Shown in pieces: positions 51,112 to 61,900 of a stretch of DNA of 64,000 nt. Positions within the stretch are counted from its first letter, which is position 1; each line of letters starts with the position of its first letter. The notes below the pieces were generated by a model. The model was given only the letters and a program-made list of their open reading frames with translations, ran no database searches and was not told where the DNA came from. A program made the position numbers and the translations under genes. The DNA comes from Clostridium sp. (GTDB lineage Bacteria > Bacillota > Clostridia > Lachnospirales > Lachnospiraceae): NCBI GenBank assembly GCA_023664385.1, contig JAMPFU010000008.1, positions 38,014-102,013 on the forward strand. Direction: 5' to 3'.

Positions 51112-53562
51112 ATGCAGGAACGGAAACAGATTGTGGAATTTGCAAGTGGAAATGAAATGGCATCTATGGCAATCAAACAGATTGGCTATGACTTGATGGG
51201 ATATTATCCAATTACGCCATCCACACAGATAGCAGAAAATCTGGATTTAATGAAAGCAGAGGGAAAAACGGATTTGGTTATGATTGCCGCCGAGGGAGAG
51301 CATAGTGCGGCGGGAATTTGTTATGGGGCAGCAGTAGGTGGCGGCAGGGTAGTGAATGCAACCAGTGCCAACGGACTGCTTTATGCCTTAGAGCAGTTCC
51401 CGGTCCAGTCAGGAACCAGATATCCCATGGTTATGAATGTGGCTTGCAGGACGGTTTCGGGACCGCTTTCCATAAAAGGTGACCACAGTGACATTATGTA
51501 TATGTTAAATGCAGGCTGGCTCATATTATTTGCCCATTCCGCACAGCAGGTATATGATTTTAATATTGTGGCACTCAAGCTGGCGGAGACGGTAAGACTG
51601 CCTGTGGTGGTTGCCTATGATGGCTTTTTCACCAGTCACCAGAAGCGAAGATGTATGCGTTTTCAACATGATGAGGATGTACGCAAATTTATCGGGGAAA
51701 AGAAGGAGCCGTATCCATTTTTGGATTTGGAGCATCCGATTACCGTGGGCTCTTATATGAATGAACCTGACTTGATAAATAACCGTTATCAGCTTCACCT
51801 TGCCATGGAAGAAGCAGGAACTGTCCTGCCAAATATTTTTGGGGAATATAGTGCCCTATGCGGCAGAAGCTACGGATGGTGTGAGGGCTACTGCAACGAA
51901 GATGCAGAAACACTGTTGGTGCTCCTCGGTTCCTCCTTCGACACAGCGACAATAGCAGTGGACAGATTGAGGAAGCAGGGTGAAAAAGCAGGCGTGCTTA
52001 CATTAAATGCCCTGCGTCCATTTCCTGAAGAAACGCTTGCAAAAATGCTTCAGTATGCCAGCCATATTTTGATTGCCGACAGGCAGGACAGCTATGGTGG
52101 ACTTGGTGGCAATCTTTCCATGGAAATCCGTGCGGCAATGCAGAAATATGGATGTAGGGGAACAGTGAAAAGTCTTGTCTATGGGCTTGGCGGTAAGGAT
52201 TTTTATGTTGAGGATGCCATTGCCATGTTTGAATTGGCAAAGAAAGAAGATGCAATAATCCCATATTATTATGGTGTACAAAAGGGAAATGAACAGCAGA
52301 AAACATTGGAAAGGGAACAGTATTTTTCCCCTCTTTCGGCAGAAACAACAAGAATTTCGGCAACGGTGGTTAAGGAAGAACATATGGAGAATGAACTATT
52401 GCCAGGAAACAGTCAGATGTCGAAGTCTGCATATTTACAGGAAAATGAGCAACCGCAGGAAAATAATCAGATGACAAAAGCTGTATGTTTACAGGAAAAT
52501 GAGCAACTGCAGGAAAATAATCAGATGACAAAAGCTGTATATTTACAGGAAGATGAACAGCCGCAGGAAAACAGTCAAATAACAAAAGCGATACATTTAC
52601 AGAAACAGGTGCTTGGAGGACAGATTAACCAAACGGCGGCAATGCCAAAACGACTTGCACCGGGACATGATGCCTGTCCGGGATGCGGGATTCCTGTTAA
52701 TGTCAATCTGCTTTTAAGAGCGATTGAGGACCCTGTTGTGTTGTTGTTTCAGACGGGATGTGGCATGATTGTAACAACGCCTTATCCAAAGACAAGCTTT
52801 AAGGTGCCTTATCTGCACAATCTTTTTCAAAATGGTGCCGCAACCTTAAGCGGATTGGCAGAAATCTGTTATAGAAAGCAGGCAAAGGGCGAGCTTCCAA
52901 GTGGAGATATCGTGTTTATTATGGTAACCGGAGATGGCGGCATGGACATCGGGATGGGCTCTGCACTTTCTACGGCAATGCGGGGACATCGGCTGCTTTT
53001 CTTTGAGTATGATAACGGTGGTTATATGAATACGGGATATCAGTTTTCGTATTCTACGCCCAAAGGAGCCGTGAGTGCTACCTCACATGTTGGAAAGTGT
53101 CAGTTTGGAAAGCAGCAGTTCCACAAGGATATGCCACAGCTGATGGCGGCAGCTAACATTCCGTATGTGGCAACTGTGGCAGAATCCAACCCTGTGGATT
53201 TTATAAAAAAAGCGGCAAAGGCAGCAGATTATGCAAAAAAAGAGAGCTGTGCTTATGTAAAGACGATTTCTGCGTGCCCACTAAACTGGAACGATGCACC
53301 TGACAAGGAGCGGAAAATAATTGAGGCAGCGGTAGACTGTTGCTATTTCCCACTTTACGAGGTGGAGCGGGGAATCACGACCTTAAGCTATAATCCACAG
53401 AAAAATGGGAAAAAGATTTCGGTACTGGATTGGCTTGCCATGATGGGAAGAACAAAGCATTTGAAAAATACCGAATACCGTACAGTCGTAGACTCCTTAC
53501 AGGAAGAAGTGGACAGACGGTTTCAACGTCTTTTGGCAAAGTCAGAAAATCCCTATTTATGA
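51112..53562 (+). CDS. 2-oxoacid:ferredoxin oxidoreductase, alpha-beta fusion
   Basis: 816 aa. The alpha part (about 1-385) starts KQIVEFASGNEMASMAIKQI, GYYPITPSTQIAEN, MIAAEGEHSAAGICYGAAVG, VNATSANGLLYALEQFP. The beta part (about 510-816) has DACPGCGIPVNVNLLLRAIE and the TPP site VTGDGGMDIGMGSALS ... YDNGGYMNTGYQFSYSTPKG. With the upstream gamma-delta protein it makes a complete enzyme for oxidative decarboxylation of a 2-oxoacid (pyruvate, 2-oxoglutarate or branched-chain; not decidable) to acyl-CoA and reduced ferredoxin. The joint contains four 18-residue repeats. Confidence 0.9.
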   Translation: MQERKQIVEFASGNEMASMAIKQIGYDLMGYYPITPSTQIAENLDLMKAEGKTDLVMIAAEGEHSAAGICYGAAVGGGRVVNATSANGLLYALEQFPVQSGTRYPMVMNVACRTVSGPLSIKGDHSDIMYMLNAGWLILFAHSAQQVYDFNIVALKLAETVRLPVVVAYDGFFTSHQKRRCMRFQHDEDVRKFIGEKKEPYPFLDLEHPITVGSYMNEPDLINNRYQLHLAMEEAGTVLPNIFGEYSALCGRSYGWCEGYCNEDAETLLVLLGSSFDTATIAVDRLRKQGEKAGVLTLNALRPFPEETLAKMLQYASHILIADRQDSYGGLGGNLSMEIRAAMQKYGCRGTVKSLVYGLGGKDFYVEDAIAMFELAKKEDAIIPYYYGVQKGNEQQKTLEREQYFSPLSAETTRISATVVKEEHMENELLPGNSQMSKSAYLQENEQPQENNQMTKAVCLQENEQLQENNQMTKAVYLQEDEQPQENSQITKAIHLQKQVLGGQINQTAAMPKRLAPGHDACPGCGIPVNVNLLLRAIEDPVVLLFQTGCGMIVTTPYPKTSFKVPYLHNLFQNGAATLSGLAEICYRKQAKGELPSGDIVFIMVTGDGGMDIGMGSALSTAMRGHRLLFFEYDNGGYMNTGYQFSYSTPKGAVSATSHVGKCQFGKQQFHKDMPQLMAAANIPYVATVAESNPVDFIKKAAKAADYAKKESCAYVKTISACPLNWNDAPDKERKIIEAAVDCCYFPLYEVERGITTLSYNPQKNGKKISVLDWLAMMGRTKHLKNTEYRTVVDSLQEEVDRRFQRLLAKSENPYL
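52387..52602 (+). repeat. four in-frame 54-bp tandem repeats in the alpha-beta linker
   Basis: Units 52387-52440, 52441-52494, 52495-52548 and 52549-52602 encode variants of E-N-E-Q-P-Q-E-N-N-Q-M-T-K-A-V-x-L-Q. The first is the most diverged. The array joins the two catalytic halves and keeps the frame. Confidence 0.92.
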
Positions 53563-53820
53563 TAATGAAAGCGTATCCTTTAGCTGCGATATCTGTTCAA
53601 GGGCAAGCCCTGAATAGATGGAAATTTCCTCCATCGATAGCTTGTCCGCTTTTAACATTCTTACTGCTATCTGTTTGGTACCCTGTTCACATCCGATTTC
53701 AAGCAAGGTTTTTTCGTGAAGCTCAGCATCATATTCATCTATCCCCATGGCGATAACCTCCCTCTTGTTTTTTCTTAAAAAATCAGAAAAGATACTACCA
53801 TATGCGTATTCAAATTGCAA
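53557..53820 (-). pseudogene. C-terminal remnant of an Rpn-family nuclease/transposase-like protein
   Basis: 87 aa at most. AMGIDEYDAELHEKTLLEIG, then IAVRMLKADKLSMEEISIYS and GLALEQISQLKDTL form the typical tail of Rpn (PD-(D/E)XK) proteins, where the nuclease core precedes. The core is absent, so this is a fragment; its last codons overlap the end of the oxidoreductase gene on the opposite strand. It may mark past insertion. Confidence 0.75.
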
Positions 53821-53930
53821 GCGATATTCATGTTAATATACTTTGACTTTGCGAAACGAGTTATATATAATACATAGGAAAATTAAAATATATATTGTTA
53901 TCGTAGTATATATTTGAAAGGCAGGGAAAA

Positions 53931-54383
53931 ATGATTATAAAACGGGCAGAAAAAAAAGATTTAAAAACAATACTTGACCTACAATATCTTGCATATCAAA
54001 GTGAAGCCAAGCTTTTTAACGATTCCAATATTCCACCGCTTAGGCAGACATTAGCCGAGGTAGAAAGCGAATACGAAAAGGGTGTCGTTTTAAAAGCGGT
54101 AGATGAGAACAATACAATCATAGGCTCTGTGAGGGCGTATTGTGACAATGACACTGTTTATATAGGAAAACTAATGGTACATCCTGAAAAGCAAGGGCAA
54201 GGAATCGGAACACAGCTGTTGTCTGCAATAGAAAATGAATGTCCAAAACAAAGATATGAGCTTTTTACAAGCTCCAAAAGCAAAAAAAATATAGAATTAT
54301 ATGAGAAATTAGGATATAAAATTTTTAGTGAGAAGCAAATTACTGACGAATTAAAATTTGTGTACTTAGAAAAAAAGATTTAG
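53931..54383 (+). CDS. GNAT-family N-acetyltransferase
   Basis: 150 aa. IIKRAEKKDLKTILDLQYLA, then VYIGKLMVHPEKQGQGIGTQ with the acetyl-CoA loop Q-x-x-G-I-G-T, then ELFTSSKSKKNIELYEKLGY give the canonical GNAT order. Substrate unknown. GGCAGGGA precedes the ATG. Confidence 0.88.
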   Translation: MIIKRAEKKDLKTILDLQYLAYQSEAKLFNDSNIPPLRQTLAEVESEYEKGVVLKAVDENNTIIGSVRAYCDNDTVYIGKLMVHPEKQGQGIGTQLLSAIENECPKQRYELFTSSKSKKNIELYEKLGYKIFSEKQITDELKFVYLEKKI

Positions 54384-54705
54384 CATTCATAATTTGTGAA
54401 GCATGAATTTTTTTCACATTTTCAGGGACAAATATATGTAAAACAAAAATGCACCGTATTCTGAAATTATCTCAAGGCTTGTAGAAAAGCCCTCTTTTGC
54501 AGTCAGGCGGATTGTAGATATTTCCTTACTTAAAAGGGTACAATATATCAACTGTTTAAAAATAAGACAGTCATGTTTTTTGGGAAAAGTTTAATAAAAA
54601 ATAAAAGGTTAAGAGTTTGCACAAAAATTTCTTTAAAAATTTACAAATACCAAACAGCGTTGTATAATTAAGCCAGTAAATATATTTCATAAAAGGGGTA
54701 ATGCT
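54384..54705. other. intergenic region with pyk promoter
   Basis: No gene. ATTCAT/ATGAAT followed by seven T near 54408 may end the acetyltransferase transcript. A clear promoter lies at TTTACA (54640-54645), 17 bp, TATAAT (54663-54668), 38 bp before the pyruvate kinase start. Confidence 0.7.
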
Positions 54706-56124
54706 ATGAGAAAAACAAAAATTGTATGTACATTGGGACCAGCAACAAAGGATGAAGCTGTATTAAGAAAACTGATCGAGGAGGGCATGGATGTTGCCAG
54801 GCTGAATTTTTCACACGGCACCCATGAAGACCATAAAGAACGCATAGAAATGATAAAGAAGCTGAGACGGGAGCTGGACAAGCCGGTTGCAATATTGCTT
54901 GACACAAAGGGACCTGAGATAAGGACAAGAGACTTTCAGGGAGGCAAGGTTGTTGTGGAGGATGGACAGACCTTCACATTAACGCCAAGGGAGCTTTTGG
55001 GTGATAACACAGTTGCCTCCATAACATATAAAAATCTTGCAAAGGACATTCAGGTTGGCACGATAATCCTGATAGATGATGGACTGATTAAGATGGAGGT
55101 TGAGGCAATAAACGACGAGGACATTCGCTGTAAGGTCATAAATGGAGGGGCAATTTCCAATCACAAGGGCATTAATGTTCCCGGTGTACATCTCAACATG
55201 CCATATGTAAGTGAGCAGGATATTGAGGACATAAAGTTCGGAATTGAAAATGACGTTGATTTTGTTGCGGCGTCCTTTGTAAGAAGTGCAAAGGATGTTC
55301 TTGAAATAAGGGATTTGTTAAATGCAAACGGCGGCGAGAGGATAAACATTATTTCCAAGATAGAAAATGCCGAGGGCATTAACCATATAGACGACATTAT
55401 TTATGTGTCTGACGGAATCATGGTTGCAAGAGGCGACATGGGCGTTGAGATTGCAGGCGAGGAGGTTCCTATCATCCAAAAGATGATTATAAGAAAGGTT
55501 TACAATGCAGGAAAGCAGGTTGTAACTGCAACACAAATGCTTGACTCCATGGTGAAAAATCCAAGACCTACAAGAGCGGAGACGACTGACGTTGCAAATG
55601 CCATATATGACGGGACAAGCGCAATCATGCTTTCGGGAGAGACGGCAGCAGGACTATATCCGGTTGAGGCTGTTCAAACCATGGTTCGGATTGCAGAACG
55701 GACGGAGCAGGATATAGACTACAGCAAGAGATTTTTCCAGAGGGAGAGAACTGCCAATCCAAATGTAACGGATGCGGTATGCCATGCAACCTGCACGACG
55801 GCAATTGACCTTAACGCAAGTGCAATCGTAACGGTAACAAAGTCAGGAACCAGCGCAAGGATGGTTTCAAAATACAGACCGAACTGTAATATTATAGCAG
55901 GAACGACAAGCCATAAGGTATACAGACAGCTCAATATGTCGTGGGGTGTAACACCGATACATCTTGAGGAGAAAAATGAAATATTTGATTTGTTTGACCA
56001 TGCTGTTGAGACAGCAGAGAAACGGGGACTTTTAAATTCGGGTGACACAGTGGTTTTAACCGCAGGCGTACCGCTTGGAGTATCAGGCAATACAAACATA
56101 TTAAAGGTTGAGACTGTAGGCTAA
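54706..56124 (+). CDS. pyk: pyruvate kinase
   Basis: 472 aa, the short form without the C-terminal PEP-utiliser domain found in many Bacillus-type enzymes. KIVCTLGPATKDEAVLRKLI, VARLNFSHGTHEDHKERIEM, LDTKGPEIRTRDFQGGKV, the Mg/PEP site ISKIENAEGINHIDDI, GVMVARGDMGVE-type segment (IMVARGDMGVEIAGEEVPI), TQMLDSMVKNPRPTRAETTD and SAIMLSGETAAGLYP are all present. Converts PEP and ADP to pyruvate and ATP. The own promoter and GGGG ribosome site precede it. hydG follows by 40 bp. Confidence 0.97.
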   Translation: MRKTKIVCTLGPATKDEAVLRKLIEEGMDVARLNFSHGTHEDHKERIEMIKKLRRELDKPVAILLDTKGPEIRTRDFQGGKVVVEDGQTFTLTPRELLGDNTVASITYKNLAKDIQVGTIILIDDGLIKMEVEAINDEDIRCKVINGGAISNHKGINVPGVHLNMPYVSEQDIEDIKFGIENDVDFVAASFVRSAKDVLEIRDLLNANGGERINIISKIENAEGINHIDDIIYVSDGIMVARGDMGVEIAGEEVPIIQKMIIRKVYNAGKQVVTATQMLDSMVKNPRPTRAETTDVANAIYDGTSAIMLSGETAAGLYPVEAVQTMVRIAERTEQDIDYSKRFFQRERTANPNVTDAVCHATCTTAIDLNASAIVTVTKSGTSARMVSKYRPNCNIIAGTTSHKVYRQLNMSWGVTPIHLEEKNEIFDLFDHAVETAEKRGLLNSGDTVVLTAGVPLGVSGNTNILKVETVG

Positions 56125-56164
56125 AAATATAATTTAAAACCATAATACGAAGGAAGTGTAAATC

Positions 56165-57583
56165 ATGTACAATCCAAAATCCTTAAAGGCTGAGGAGTTT
56201 ATTAATGATTTGGAGATAAGGGAAACCTTGGCATATGCTGATGAGAACAAGGATAATTTGGAGCTTATCGACAGCATTTTGGAAAAAGCAAAAGAAAGAA
56301 AAGGGCTTTCCCACAGGGAGGCGTCAGTGCTGCTTGCATGTGAAAATGAGGACAAGATTCAGGAAATGTATCATCTTGCCGAGCAGATAAAGAAGGACTT
56401 TTATGGAAACAGAATCGTAATGTTTGCGCCGCTTTATCTGTCCAACTATTGCATAAACGGCTGCAAATACTGTCCGTACCACATATCCAATCAGCATATT
56501 GCAAGAAAAAAGCTTACGCAGGAGGACATTCGGCGGGAGGTTATTGCGTTGCAGGATATGGGGCATAAAAGGCTTGCCATTGAAGCTGGTGAGGACCCGA
56601 AAAACAATCCGATTGAATATATACTTGAATGTATCAAAACCATTTATAGCATCAAACATAAAAATGGCGCCATAAGGCGTGTCAATGTAAATATTGCGGC
56701 GACAACCGTGGAGGAGTACCGTATGCTTGCCGAGGCAGGCATAGGGACCTACATACTTTTTCAGGAAACATATAACAAGGAAAGCTATGAGCAGCTTCAT
56801 CCTTATGGACCAAAGAGCAACTACGCATATCACACGGAAGCGATGGACAGAGCCATGGAGGGCGGCATTGATGACGTTGGGCTTGGCGTATTGTTCGGAC
56901 TTGAGCTTTACAGATATGAATTTGCAGGACTTCTTATGCATGCGGAGCATTTGGAGGCGGTACACGGCGTGGGACCACACACAATCAGCGTTCCGAGGGT
57001 AAAGCATGCAGACGATATTGACCCTGACGCATTTGATAACGGCATAGATGATGATATATTTGCAAAGCTATGTGCCCTTATCAGAATCAGCGTGCCGTAT
57101 ACAGGCATGATTATATCCACAAGAGAGAGTAAGCAGGTAAGGGAAAAGGTAATCCGTCTCGGAGTATCGCAGATAAGTGGTGCTTCAAGAACTAGTGTTG
57201 GCGGTTACTTTGAGCCGGAGCCTGAGGATGAAAATTCGGAGCAGTTTGACGTCAGCGACACACGTACGCTTGACGAGGTTGTGAAATGGCTTATGGAGAT
57301 GGGATATATTCCAAGCTTCTGTACAGCCTGCTACAGAGAGGGAAGAACAGGGGACAGATTCATGTCCCTCTGCAAATCGGGACAGATACAAAACTGCTGC
57401 CATCCAAACGCCCTTATGACATTAAAGGAATTTCTTGTTGATTATGCCTCGGAGGATACAAAACGGATTGGAGAGGCCCTGATAGAAGCGGAGCTTAACA
57501 ATATACCAAAGGAAAAGGTAAGGGAGATATGTAAGGAAAATCTCGTTAAGATAGAGCAGGGTATCAGGGACTTCAGATTTTAA
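56165..57583 (+). CDS. hydG: [FeFe] hydrogenase maturase HydG
   Basis: 472 aa. The radical SAM cluster is in LSNYCINGCKYCPYHISNQ (C-x3-C-x2-C); LQDMGHKRLAIEAGEDPKNN, YNKESYEQLHPYGPKSNYAY, GIDDVGLGVLFGLELYRYEF and GVGPHTISVPRVKHADDID follow. The C-terminal auxiliary cluster motif is CTACYREGRTGDRFM. HydG cleaves tyrosine to give the CO and CN ligands and iron synthon for the H-cluster. hydF follows 54 bp later; HydE is encoded about 33 kb upstream. GGAAG lies about 9 bases before the ATG. Confidence 0.96.
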   Translation: MYNPKSLKAEEFINDLEIRETLAYADENKDNLELIDSILEKAKERKGLSHREASVLLACENEDKIQEMYHLAEQIKKDFYGNRIVMFAPLYLSNYCINGCKYCPYHISNQHIARKKLTQEDIRREVIALQDMGHKRLAIEAGEDPKNNPIEYILECIKTIYSIKHKNGAIRRVNVNIAATTVEEYRMLAEAGIGTYILFQETYNKESYEQLHPYGPKSNYAYHTEAMDRAMEGGIDDVGLGVLFGLELYRYEFAGLLMHAEHLEAVHGVGPHTISVPRVKHADDIDPDAFDNGIDDDIFAKLCALIRISVPYTGMIISTRESKQVREKVIRLGVSQISGASRTSVGGYFEPEPEDENSEQFDVSDTRTLDEVVKWLMEMGYIPSFCTACYREGRTGDRFMSLCKSGQIQNCCHPNALMTLKEFLVDYASEDTKRIGEALIEAELNNIPKEKVREICKENLVKIEQGIRDFRF

Positions 57584-57637
57584 TTATGCGAAAAGCAAAT
57601 TTGGAATGGCTGACGTATAACTAAGGAGGGCATGGCT

Positions 57638-58828
57638 ATGAATGAAACACCTTCGGCAAACAGACTTCATATCGGTTTTTTTGGCAGAAGAAATGCAGGT
57701 AAGTCATCAGTGGTAAACGCCGTTACGGGACAGGAGCTTTCAGTGGTTTCTGATGTGAGTGGTACCACAACTGACCCTGTCACAAAGGCGATGGAGCTTC
57801 TTCCCATTGGACCTGTTCTTATTATTGACACGCCGGGCTTTGATGATGAGGGCAGCCTTGGAGAGCTTCGGGTAAAAAAGACGAAGCAGATACTGAACAA
57901 GACGGATGTAGCCATACTTGTTGTCGACTCTACGGAGAAAATGAGTGGAACCGACCATGAGCTGATACAGATATTTAAGGCAAAGGGCATCAGCTACCTT
58001 GTGGTGTACAATAAGTGCGACCTTCTATCGGTAAAGGACATGCGGAGCCTTATGTCCGAGGAAAATGCAGTGCTTGTCAGTGCAAAGGATAAGAAAAATA
58101 TAGACCAGCTAAAGGAAAAAATAATACTTACTGCGGGGAATACAGTGGAAAGACCCCTTGTGTCAGACCTTGTGTGCAAGGGGGATATGGTTGTTCTTGT
58201 AGTTCCCATCGATTCGGCGGCTCCAAAGGGCAGGCTTATCCTTCCCCAGCAGCAGGTCATACGTGATTTGCTTGATGCAGGAGCCATGCCCGTAGTTGTC
58301 AAGGAAGATGGGGTTGCGGATGCCATTCGCAAATTAAATGTAAAACCACGCATGGTAATTACTGACAGCCAGGCATTTAAGGAGGTAAGCGGTCAGGTGG
58401 AGGAGAGCATCTGCCTTACATCCTTTTCAATTCTTATGGCAAGATATAAGGGCTTTCTTGAAACTGCCGTAAGCGGCATCAAAGCAATTGATGGGTTAAA
58501 TGATGGCGATAAGGTGCTTGTATGCGAGGGCTGCACACACCATAGGCAGTGTGAGGATATTGGAACAGTAAAAATTCCTGCGTGGCTTAAAAAATATACG
58601 GGAAAGCAGCTTGATTTTGAATATACCTCAGGAGGAGATTTTCCGAACGAGTTAAACGGTTATAAGCTTATTATACATTGTGGCGCATGTATGTTAAATG
58701 AACGGGAAGTGCTTTACCGTATGAAATGTGCCATAGACGCAGGCGTTCCGTTTACAAATTATGGAACGGCAATTGCATATATGAATGGCATTTTGGAACG
58801 GTCGATAAAGCCGGTTGTGAAAATATAA
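57638..58828 (+). CDS. hydF: [FeFe] hydrogenase H-cluster maturation GTPase HydF
   Basis: 396 aa. G1 FFGRRNAGKSSVVNAVTGQE, G2-G3 SGTTTDPVTKAME and IIDTPGFDDEGSLGELR, G4 VYNKCDLL, then a dimerisation part and the C-terminal 4Fe-4S ligands CEGCTHHRQCED and IIHCGACMLNEREVL. HydF is the scaffold where the diiron cluster is assembled before transfer to the hydrogenase. ATG 57638 has GGAGGG at a better distance than ATG 57632. Cotranscribed with hydG. Confidence 0.96.
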   Translation: MNETPSANRLHIGFFGRRNAGKSSVVNAVTGQELSVVSDVSGTTTDPVTKAMELLPIGPVLIIDTPGFDDEGSLGELRVKKTKQILNKTDVAILVVDSTEKMSGTDHELIQIFKAKGISYLVVYNKCDLLSVKDMRSLMSEENAVLVSAKDKKNIDQLKEKIILTAGNTVERPLVSDLVCKGDMVVLVVPIDSAAPKGRLILPQQQVIRDLLDAGAMPVVVKEDGVADAIRKLNVKPRMVITDSQAFKEVSGQVEESICLTSFSILMARYKGFLETAVSGIKAIDGLNDGDKVLVCEGCTHHRQCEDIGTVKIPAWLKKYTGKQLDFEYTSGGDFPNELNGYKLIIHCGACMLNEREVLYRMKCAIDAGVPFTNYGTAIAYMNGILERSIKPVVKI

Positions 58829-58838
58829 AAAAGTGATT

Positions 58839-58880
58839 AACCTACAATTTATGTGCTATAATGAGCATTGTAGGTTTTCG
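58839..58880 (+). terminator. intrinsic terminator after hydF
   Basis: AACCTACAAT (58839-58848) and ATTGTAGGTT (58867-58876) form a perfect 10-bp stem with TTTC at the 3' side and an 18-nt loop. Confidence 0.75.
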
Positions 58881-58943
58881 TGTTATACTGTGGCAGGGCG
58901 TAATTAGGAGGAGCCCGAAAGAAAGGTACGTGGAGGAACAAAC

Positions 58944-61900
58944 ATGAGAAAGAAAAAGTCGTTACAAGAGATTATTTATGCTGTTTTTCTTTTGGTGGCT
59001 ATTATCGTTTTATTTTTTTGGTTTACATCACAAAACAGCAAACGTACAGAGGGACAGAACAGGGATTATGCGGAGGATTCTGCCCAAATGAGGGCGGAGC
59101 AGATTGACAATGAGCTAAGCAACGCCCTAAACCGTATCAATACATATGCATATTATGCTGGCGAGAGTTTGGACGAGCCTGTTGTTACGGTACAGATGTT
59201 GAAAAGACTGGAAGAAAACTCTCAGTTTGACGCAATTATGTTTACAGATTTAGATGGTGTGGATCATGCATCTGACGGACGAGAGCATGATGCTGCAAAA
59301 CGAAATTTTTATATAGATGGCATCAAGGGTAATAGCAACATGGATATTATATTTGACCCGCACTTTTTTGACAATACCGTGGCATGGTGCTTTTATGCAC
59401 CCTTATATTATGATGGAGAAATTATAGGCGTATTGAGAGGTGCGCTCCTTGCAGATGAATACCTGAAAAATGTACTTGCCACCAAATATTTTGGGGAGGA
59501 GGCACAGGTGTTTTTATGTACCACTGAGGGCAGGGTGATTACAAGCACGAATGATACAGAGCATGAAGGGCACATTCTTGATATTTTGCTGGCGGAGGGA
59601 ATGATTGACAAAGACGTAGCCGATCAGGCACATGAAATTTTTGATAATGGAGGCACGGGTGCTTTTGCATGTGCCGACTCCGATGAAACGGACAATCTTT
59701 GTGTCACATATCTGCCTCACAATAACTATGTTCTTGTACAGACATTTCCTAAAAATGTAACACAACGCATGACGAATGCGGCAAATCTGGTGGGAATCCG
59801 ATTGGAGATTATGCTCATTGTCCTTTTTGTGATTTACATTGTCTTTATTTTAATTAGAGCTACCACAAGGCGGAAGCTGCTGGAGCAGGAAAACCGGGAG
59901 CAGGGCTACATTATCAGTGGCGTCAATACGCTGTTTTCCAGATATGCCATGTTTGATTTTGAGGAGGACACCTATCAGTATCTTGTAGGAACAAGACCTG
60001 AGGGAATGGTAATTGGAGAACGTGGAAATTATCAGGACATTGTAGACTGGCTGACAGCATCGGTAGAGGAAAGTCATCGACAGGAATTTCTTGATTTTAT
60101 GGATAAGGATGCCATTATTACGGCTATGGATGAGCATAATGATTTGCGGTATGAATGTCCTGTCATAAAGAACGGACGCTCAGAGTGGGAGCACATGAAT
60201 GTAGTCTGTCTGGAACGAAAGGATGGAAAAGCAGTTAAGGCATTGTTTATCCGTCAGAATATAACGGATATTAAGGAAAAAGAGCTGCGTGTCCAGCGTG
60301 AACGGGCACTTGCAAACCGTAAGGAGAGGCAGTATCAGATTGCAATTATGTCCAATGCCTTCTGCCGGTTTGAGTTTAATGTTACAAAGGATCTGATTGA
60401 ACAGGATATTTTAATAACGCTGAATGGACAGCGTATATCCCTGCTGGAGGAGACCGGACTTTCCGTTCCATGTAAGGCATCGGAATATTTTGAAAATTGT
60501 AAGCCGCTTGTCTTGGAGGACTCCATAGAAAGCTATTCCGATACGGTCAATTTGGAGTATTTGCTGAAATGCTATGAGCAGGGTGACAGAGAGGTTGTTG
60601 CTGAATACTGGGAGGAAATTCCTGAAAAGGGACAGGTATGTATTCGCCAGTCCTTTATAATGACGAAGGATGAGACGACAGATGACATTATGGCAATGGT
60701 AGTGTCAAAGGACATTACAGAGCAGGTGAAAAAGCAGAGGGAGCAGACACAGGCACTTCAGGATGCGTTAATGCAGGCACAGCACGCTAACAAGGCAAAG
60801 AGCACATTCCTGTCCAATATGTCCCATGACATTCGTACCCCTATGAATGCCATAATCGGCTTTTCCACAATTGCCATCAGCCATATTGATAATAAGGAAC
60901 AGGTTTTGGACAGCCTGCAAAAGGTTCTTTCCTCCAGTAATCATTTGCTCAGCCTGATTAATGATGTGCTTGACATGAGCAGGATAGAGAGTGGAAAGGT
61001 ACAGATTAAGGAACAGGATTGTAATATTTCAGAGCTGATGCACAATTTGGTAAATATTATCCAGCCGCAGATTAAGGCAAAGCAGCTTGAGCTGTTTATT
61101 GATACCTTTGAGGTTGCCAATGAAGATGTAATTGCTGACCCATTGAAGTTAAACCAGGTATTTATCAATTTGTTAAGCAATGCTGTAAAATATACGCCGG
61201 CAGGCGGCACGGTGTCCTTCCGTATTATGCAGAAAACCACGTTTCGGCATGGCTACGGCGATTATACGTTTATTATTAAGGATAACGGTATTGGAATGTC
61301 CAAGGAGTTTGTGGAGCATATATTTGAGCCGTTTGAGCGTGAGAATACCGTGACACGAAGCGGCATTCAGGGCACAGGGCTTGGAATGGCAATCACGAAA
61401 AATATTGTTGAAATGATGAATGGTACCATCAGTGTTGAAAGTGAGGCAGGCAAGGGAAGTACATTTACGGTCGAGCTTGGATTAAAGCTTCAGGATACGG
61501 AAAAAAATAATGAACAGCTTAAGGAGCTTGAGGGCTTACGGGCATTGGTTGTGGATGATGATTTCAATACATGTAACAGTGTTGACAAAATGTTAAAGCA
61601 GATTGGACTTCGTTCCGAGTGGACGACCTCAGGCAAGGAGGCGGTTTATCGTGCCAAAAACGCCCATAATGAGGGGGATTCCTATCATACCTTTATTATT
61701 GACTGGCAGATGCCGGGGCTTAGCGGCGTGGAAACTGCAAGGCAGATTCGGGAAGCAGTTGGCGATGAGGCACCTATTATAATTTTGACTGCCTATGACT
61801 GGTCAGATATTGAGGACGAGGCAAGGGCGGCGGGCGTTACTGCCTTTTGTGCGAAGCCGATGTTTATGTCCGATTTGAGGACGGTCTTGCTTGCGGCGAA

